Assembly (NCBI GenBank): GCA_036874045.1 | Contig: CM072339.1 | Location: 18,483,501-18,547,500 of the forward strand | Direction of reading: 5' to 3' | Origin: Cymodocea nodosa | Taxonomy: Eukaryota > Streptophyta > Magnoliopsida > Alismatales > Cymodoceaceae | DNA length: 64,000 bases | Shown: in pieces, positions 59,001-64,000 of the stretch | Position numbering within the stretch: the stretch's first letter is position 1 | Layout of the letters: every line of letters starts with the position of its first letter | Notes under the pieces: generated by a model | The model's database searches: none | What the model saw: the letters and a program-made list of their open reading frames with translations, nothing else | Told to the model about the DNA's origin: nothing | Made by a program: the position numbers and the translations under genes

Positions 59001-62000
59001 AGTGAGGTCTCGACACAATGGGCATTCAATTATCAATAAAAATGGCTTGAGACTTGGGTTAAGAAGTGACAAGTTAAATGTAGTGGCAGATGGGGTCATT
59101 GTCCCATCTTGGTTGATATCTTGCTTGTTGAAGGCAACTCTGAGCAGTGGAGATCCTTTGATCAGTTAGGAGATTGAAAATGGTAGGCTACATTAGTGTG
59201 GAGTGAACCAATGCAATGAGATGAATTGAGAGAGTGGGAATGCCATTGGAGGAAGATGAACCAACAATCGATTCTTTTGAATCCAAATGGTTTGATGGTG
59301 ATTTAGTAGCTAGGAAGGTGGTTACATCATAGGTGGGGCTTTCAAGTCACTTGATTGCATGTCATTTGATCGACATCCTTTATTAAAGTCATGGGAGACA
59401 TTTATTTGTGATTAGATGGTTCAAGAGCATGTCAGATGTAAAGGTGGAGAATTTATTTCAAGTTTGTTTGAGCCATTGATTTTGTGCACATGTAATTGGT
59501 TACGGAACTTGGATTTTGATCTAACTTTGAATTTGGTGGTTGAGTCCCTCTATTGTTCATGCTAGTTGCTACTATGATCACCAATTTCTCCCTTGATCAC
59601 TTCTTGTTAGAGCTACACTAGGAGGTTGAAGTGGTTGTTAGGGTAAATGATGGTGTTGTCAATACAAAGTGCTTATGTTGAGGTATTTGATGATGATTAC
59701 GAGGACCCTCTTGTTGTCCAAGGGCTAAATGATGATTTGTCTAAGTGCCAATGGCATGAAGTTGAAACCTTAGTGGTTTCATGCCATTGGAACTTTGAGG
59801 GTGATGTTAAATCAAAGTGAAATATAGTGGACTTGACTTGCCTTAAGGAAGTTGGTGACTTTGTCCCTACACCATTGTCTAAGGACTTTAAATGGTTGTG
59901 GTAGGCAACTAGTGGGATTGTGATTCTTGATGTATTAGTTCATGTGGTTACGAAATGGGTCAAGAGCTCATCTCGGATTAGCGTACGAGGAAACCAACCT
60001 TTTTAACTGTAACATTCCCATTCCTTTGGAAATCCAGTTTCATGCTCTCTTCCATTGCAATGCTAGTTCTATTATGTTTCTCTCTATTCAAATGTTTTTT
60101 GTCTAATACAGTTGAGAGTAATATTGTGAATAAGAAAGACAAGGGGGAGGTGCAACCGATAAGGGTTGATGCACAGTGGAGTGGGTGGGGGATTGGGTGT
60201 AGCAAGGGTGGAGGTGGGCCTTTTAGGTCTAAGAGTGGGGCCTTGATGGAGAGTAGAGTGTATTTTTAGTGAAACAAGTGTTTGCTTATTCACTACCTAC
60301 TTAACAAAGTTTGATTTTAAAGCGATCTATATATGGTTAGGTTAGTATTTGAAGGAAGCAGTAGCAAGAGCACATCGATAGCAATGTGAATCAAGTCAAA
60401 CAAGAAGTAATGCAATTGAAAAGGAACCCACAGGGCAAGTAGTGAAGCTTGCATTGGGTACAAGGTTAGGGGCTTCAAAATTTTATCAAAAAGGTTGTTT
60501 TCTAGAATTTTGAAGTATTGGGGGATTAGGGTAGGCTACCAAATGTAGAATGGTGACAAAGTGCTTGTAGAGTGGGTGGTAAGGTTTTCATTGAGTATAG
60601 GATCAAGGGCTTGAATATTTTATCAATGAAGATCATTTTGTAGATTTTCAGAGGATCAAGGCAAGCCAATAACTGTAAAATGGTGACATTTGTATTATTT
60701 TCTTGGAGGAGACCAATGGGAAAGTCATGAAATCCTAACCTTTAGGATCTTGTTGGGCTCAAAAGAAAAAAAACCAACATTTTTCCAATGGTTTATCCTC
60801 AACATTTATGAATCTCGTGAACAAACTAGAAGACATGTAATTTGGGATGCCCTTTGTAGATTGGTTAGAATAGTTACTAGTGACTTGTAGTGGATGGAGA
60901 TTTTAACATTACTAGATTTTCTATTAATAGAAGAAGTAATGCTAAATCACCAAGTCTTTCCTCCCAGAGAAACAAGAAACAACCATAACATAATGAAGGG
61001 ATGATGACTTGTTCATACATTAGATTCCTTATTTGTTTGTTATATTTACAACACCATCATATGTTGTTGAGTATCAAGTATGCTATTAATATATCTCATG
61101 GTGTAATTATATGCTATAAAAGAATAATTAATACATGGAGAAATCTTTCAGTATCACCTTGGTCAACAGTATGGTGATGACTTCGAATAACTAAGAAGCT
61201 TAATGTGATATTAAGAATGCATGTATGGGACTAGTACAGATCAATATGAAATATTTGAAGGTTTAGTCTAATATTGCTTAAGAAAAATTGGGGGCTTAGA
61301 AAAAGTTTAAGATAGTACCTAGAAACTTATAACGATAGATTTTAGAAAGAAAGGAGTATTCATTAAATATATTTATATCATAAAGTACATTTATGAATAA
61401 ATAATTACTAGTGTTAAAACTATAAAAGAGAAATTAGGAAATTTCTAATAAACATTAGTTTACATCAATGTTCCTCTTTAGATTCATATTTTTTTGTCTT
61501 AATTATGGATGAAATAACTAAGAAAATTTAAAGAGAAATACCTTGGTGTATGTTATTTGTTGATAACATAGTTTTAGTTGATGAAAGTAAATCAGTAATT
61601 AATCATGGATGAAATAACTAAGAAAATTTAAAGAAAAATACCTTGATGTATGTTATTTTCTTATGATAGTTTTAGTTGAAAGTAAATCAGAAATTAGTTC
61701 CAAATTAGAATTATGAAGATATACTTTAAATTTCAAAGGATTTAAATTGAGTAAGTTAAAAATTGAATATATGAAATGTAGGCTCAATGAAAATAAGAAT
61801 AACGATGAAATTATATACTTAGATAGCTTTAACATTTATAAAGTAAGACTTTTAAATATTTAAGATTTATAATAAGTAAGAATGGTGAAATTATAGAAGA
61901 TTATTCACAAGATTAAAATAGAATGAATGAAGTAGAAAATTGGAGTGTTATGTGATAGGATGATATCTTTAGAATTAAAATGAAAAATCTATAAAACTTT

Positions 62001-63924
62001 TGTTCACCTAGCTATACTTCATAGTTAAAAATGTTAGGCTTTAAAGTATGACTATATACAAAAAGTTCGTATTATTGAGATGTGTATACTTAGATGAATG
62101 AGTTGTAATATTATAAGGAATAAGCCAAAAAATAAATTCTATTAGAAATAAAGTAAAATATAAGATAAGATAGAATAAAAGAAAAATGGCTTAGGTAGTT
62201 TGGTTGTATCCTTAAGAAGCCAAAGAATACATCATTTAGAAGAGGAAAATTAACTAGTGAATAAAAAACTACAAGATGGAGATAAATGATTCACGTTGTG
62301 GATTCCATGAGATAGAATTAAGGCATTTATCATTGTTGCTGTTATCATACATGTGGCATGTACTTTCAGTCTGTGGTTGTTAGAAATTATTAGAAAGTTT
62401 TAATTTGTCTATCATGTTATTGTTGGGGAAGTATGATATGAAAGGTCCTCGTGTGCATATGTTTTTCTCGTTTTGTTTGTTGTCATATTCTAGTTCCTCA
62501 TCTGTATTCAGGCTCTGAAAAAGAAGCCAATTAGAAGCTATATTGGGGGATGGCGGTTATGAACTCAACGTGTACCATAAACTTGATGCTGCAGCCTCTT
62601 CTGTCCTAGGGACAAGTGGTTCATCTGAAGAAGAGTCAGAGTGGGTGTTTGAAGCTGCCCTTGATTCTAGAAGTCCACAAATGAAAGTTCATTAGATGCA
62701 ACTAAAAAGCAAAAGATGATTTCCCAGATGCAATATCTTGCATGAATGAAGCAGATGGCACCAAACATAGCCCCCACTAATAATGAAATCTTTAATAAAA
62801 AACTGTGATAATACTATGATGGAAACAGAAGAATCGTTACATGTTGGACATGAAATTTCAGCAGCAGCAACTTTGCAGGTCATGTTCTAAAACTCAGACG
62901 GGAATAGCAGGGTTAGGGCTCAACAGGGTCTGGTTCAACCATTTTTGCGGTTGATCCACCTTACCCTGAATCAAATTGGACATCAACCAAGTGGAATGAA
63001 GGGATGGTTGGTTCATGGGTTCAACTGGTCACCTAGGTCATCTAACTTAGTGACATCAGCATGAGATCACAAACAACAACTGAATAATTTAATATTGCAT
63101 GCATACAAGAATAAACAGGGAAATTCAGGATAAAACAGGAACAAGAAGTTTTACAGATTCATGAAAAATTAAACACCACTGAACAAATAGTTTTTTTAGC
63201 CCATAAAAATGTAAGAAAACCATTTAATCATTTTTTAAGGTTTTTAATTTTTATTTGTTACAAAGAATAATTGAAATTTTGAAATCGATGCAATGGAATC
63301 ATTTGATGTAAATAACATGGTTTTTCTTATTTTTAATGTTTGCAGAATTTTGACATAGATTTTTCTTCAGATCATGCCATTAAAAGAAATCAGGTATATC
63401 AGTAATTCTAAGGGGTTTGCTATCTGCATACGATGAGTTATAAATAACAAGGTACTATATCTGGATGATATTCTGATTGGTTGTCAAAATTAGGTAGTTG
63501 ATTTGAAAGAGCCTTCGCTAGTGGAAGAGAAACCTGGCACCATTATTGTTCATGAGATTTCTGTTGCAGAGCATAATGGTGATATTCCACTCTAGAAGCC
63601 ATTTCTTTTTTTAAAACGTGTTTGTACATCTTAACTTTTTTGAATTACACTTGATCTTAGCCAAAAGGCTGAGAAAGGTATAACTTTTTTGAATTAAATG
63701 TTTTAGATCTGTTAAGATTTAGATGATGCAAGAAATACTTGTTCTTTCAGGTTGTGATCTTGGCATTCGGATTATGTTTACAATACCTGTATGTATGTTT
63801 GTGTGGAACAAGTGTTTACAATATATGATGATTTCATTCTCTGAAAACATGCAGGTGGCCTCATAGAACATGCTTTGGATGCCGAGCCAATAGCTGTGCT
63901 GCCAGCGAATTCCATGTGTCCATT
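47024..63924 (+). CDS. KAKU4: KAKU4-like nuclear-envelope protein, open at the right edge
   Basis: In Arabidopsis, KAKU4 lies at the inner nuclear membrane with CRWN lamin-like proteins and helps set nuclear shape. In-phase exons are 47024-47291, 48943-48995, 49197-49306, 52821-53184 and 53270-53386 (304 residues). A disrupted stretch follows at 62512-62878, then 63346-63393, 63494-63578 and 63855-63924, all GT/AG and in phase, leading out of the window. The N-terminus has the basic RGAGGKLVRPRRR patch, a KGWFSGIGKFFTSVFGS segment and a Ser/Glu-rich acidic run. Then come KTKLLIAKLLQQETYSR, FIEIIQSRVV, AAILEAKKLVEEK and SPVDIAKSYMQALPPWQ, which I associate with KAKU4 rather than NUP1. Introns 3 (3.5 kb) and 5 (9.1 kb) are full of retroelements. 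Family assignment is from memory of motifs. The exons after the 9.1-kb intron could belong to another gene. Confidence 0.62.
49498..50809 (-). mobile_element. small non-autonomous copia-type LTR retrotransposon in intron 3
   Basis: Two diverged direct repeats, 49498-49657 and 50655-50809, each start TGTT and end TAACA in plus orientation. The flanks are GTTTT (49493-49497) and GTTTC (50810-50814), a nearly intact 5-bp target duplication. On the minus strand, TGATATCAAAACTTAGC directly after the 50655 LTR resembles the initiator-Met primer site. AGCTTGAGGAGGAG before the 49657 LTR is a polypurine tract. The roughly 1-kb interior has one 142-codon minus-strand open frame (50087-50515) without recognisable gag or pol, so the element must have moved with help from others. 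Confidence 0.8.
51570..52317. repeat. tandem duplication within intron 3 of the KAKU4-like gene
   Basis: Two diverged copies, about 51570-51908 and 51913-52317, share landmarks in the same order: GTTGTGACAG.AT, TGATGTTAATTTTTAGATAG, AAGTTTTTAGAAGAATAC or similar, AGAAAGACATT, and AACCAATTGCTGAATATTTC at the end. The second copy is longer by a small insertion. Confidence 0.82.
53850..53878. repeat. G homopolymer tract
   Basis: GGGGAGG followed by roughly 18 consecutive G. Such tracts are prone to sequencing error and to G-quadruplex formation. Confidence 0.9.
54081..55614 (-). mobile_element. truncated LTR and tandem LTR/primer-site junction repeats
   Basis: A segment beginning TGTTGAGAAAAGAATTGATT occurs at 54081, 54999, 55304 and (as TATTAAGAAAAG) 55615. 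The copy at 54081-54490 matches the U5/R part of the full LTR at 55615-56369 but lacks the U3 part. The copies at 54999 and 55304 are short LTR ends, each preceded by CTCTGATATTAGTTG-like sequence, the reverse complement of a tRNA-Met primer site. The result is a head-to-tail array with about 305-bp period across 54999-55614. Confidence 0.72.
55615..56369 (-). mobile_element. complete 5' LTR of a minus-strand retrotransposon (about 755 bp)
   Basis: On the minus strand the LTR opens TGTTGGGTGTGGAGG at 56369 and ends at 55615 next to a CTGATATTAGAG-like primer site. A TATA box (TATAAATAGGG, minus strand) lies near 55955-55967. The U3 part contains four diverged units of about 33 bp built on TTGGAACATCACAAGGACTT (56040-56150). 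No coding internal region follows because the array of junction repeats takes its place. Confidence 0.65.
56370..59640. other. repeat-rich part of the 9.1-kb intron, no gene
   Basis: A CT-rich block with ATTCTCTCTCC-like units lies at about 56840-57010. Near 57281-57440 a segment with GGTGGATGTTGTGGGTAAT appears twice in diverged form. From about 58020 the sequence is G/T-rich on the plus strand and probably transposon-derived, but no protein domain could be read. Confidence 0.45.
59640..60006 (+). pseudogene. retroelement ORF1-like open frame
   Basis: A plus-strand frame reads VEVFDDDYEDPLVVQGLNDD and continues to KSK before a TGA, then goes on in the same frame as NIVDLTCLKEVGDFVPTPLS to another stop. 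The composition is protein-like. Its position upstream of a LINE endonuclease relic suggests a LINE ORF1 region, but no diagnostic motif is seen. Confidence 0.4.
60690..62335 (+). mobile_element. LINE relic: endonuclease and reverse transcriptase pieces
   Basis: At about 60890-60960 the plus strand reads VDGDFNITRF, matching the GDFN core of LINE apurinic-type endonucleases, with ESREQTRRHVIWDALCRLVR upstream. From about 61330 to 62250 reverse-transcriptase blocks follow: LHQCSSLDSYFFVLIMDEIT, IPWCMLFVDNIVLVDESKS (the family FADDIVL motif with D to N in the second position), KLELWRYTLNFKGFKLS, and a distal region resembling the LRWFGHVQRR block. A 113-bp part of the RT core is tandemly duplicated (61502-61720). 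Stops and shifts are numerous. Endonuclease and RT pieces may come from one or two elements. Confidence 0.72.
61502..61720. repeat. tandem duplication within the LINE reverse transcriptase
   Basis: The segment ATGGATGAAATAACTAAGAA occurs at about 61505 and 61608. Both copies run through the IPWCML, TTTAGTTGA and GTAAATCAG landmarks, with small deletions in the second. Confidence 0.85.
62512..62878 (+). pseudogene. disrupted exon region of the KAKU4-like gene
   Basis: After a TTCAG acceptor the sequence is coding-like but in several frames. One frame gives LEAILGDGGYELNVYHKLDA and continues to a TAG near 62693. A second gives NESSLDATKKQKDDFPDAIS. A third gives DNTMMETEESLHVGHEISAA and ends ATLQ at 62878 before GT, in phase 0 with the next exon. 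Either single-base indels have broken the exon, the sequence has errors here, or it is several small exons. I favour disruption because the frames abut without clear splice signals. Confidence 0.5.
63632..63696. repeat. 16-bp direct repeats flanking the U2 fragment
   Basis: TAACTTTTTTGAATTA is identical at 63632-63647 and 63681-63696. The length and T-rich composition fit target-primed (LINE-type) insertion. Confidence 0.9.
63648..63681 (-). ncRNA. 5' fragment of U2 snRNA (retropseudogene)
   Basis: The minus strand reads ATACCTTTCTCAGCCTTTTG and goes on GCTAAGATCAAGTG, matching the conserved first 34 nt of U2 snRNA with a single G-to-A change at a CpG. It stops there, so the branch-site-pairing region and the rest of U2 are absent. 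The fragment sits exactly between two copies of TAACTTTTTTGAATTA (63632-63647 and 63681-63696), a 16-bp target duplication. It lies in an intron of the KAKU4-like gene and cannot make a working snRNA. Confidence 0.88.
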
Positions 63925-64000
63925 GTAAGATCCACCTGATTTCTCATGGTTTTACTAGGGAGCAATAGCTAGAAAGAATTTTATGTCTTCTTTTTTGAGT

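Noticed and set aside
63344-63924. Treating the last exons as a separate downstream gene
   Set aside because: They are in phase with the end of the 62512-62878 region and show no start or promoter of their own, so they were kept with the KAKU4-like gene, with reduced confidence.

Overview
The window looks like nuclear DNA of a flowering plant. It is AT-rich, has short exons in long introns with GT/AG borders, and carries many decayed transposons. All five protein-coding loci belong to plant families or are plant-like. The species cannot be told from the sequence. There is no sign of prokaryotic organisation, CRISPR, tRNA or rRNA.

Layout. 1-909: 3' end of a Ty1/copia element with a very short LTR. 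2239-2964 (+): last four exons of a coiled-coil protein that I do not recognise. 3703-5747: decayed PIF/Harbinger transposon. 6665-7275: copia RNase H relic. 9821-16952 (+): a complete 18-exon class II NADPH-cytochrome P450 reductase gene of 708 codons, with a hAT relic in intron 2. About 17150-18250: unrecognised minus-strand coding relic. About 20.7-28.3 kb: repeat-rich block with LTR pieces, two decayed minus-strand coding stretches and a minisatellite-bearing MITE. 31331-31678 (-): intact single-exon FPF1-type gene. 32.8-35.6 kb: second Harbinger relic, with transposase and Myb-like parts. 38868-42040 (-): three-exon proline-rich plant protein of 178 aa. 42775-43391 and 44001-44642: two further TAA-flanked Harbinger-like MITEs. 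47024 to the window edge (+): a KAKU4-like nuclear-envelope protein gene, open on the right.

The KAKU4-like gene holds most of the surprises. Intron 3 contains a small non-autonomous copia-type element with LTRs, primer site and target duplication. The next intron is about 9.1 kb and contains a rearranged LTR/primer-site tandem array and a LINE relic. The exon after it (62512-62878) reads in more than one frame. A later intron contains a 33-35 nt copy of the 5' end of U2 snRNA between 16-bp direct repeats.

The genes do not form a pathway. P450 reductase supplies electrons to ER cytochromes P450, FPF1-type proteins promote flowering, and KAKU4 acts at the nuclear envelope. The most coherent novel signal is a local family of Harbinger-derived elements: two decayed autonomous copies, one deletion derivative sharing sequence with both, and two MITEs that share an internal minisatellite.
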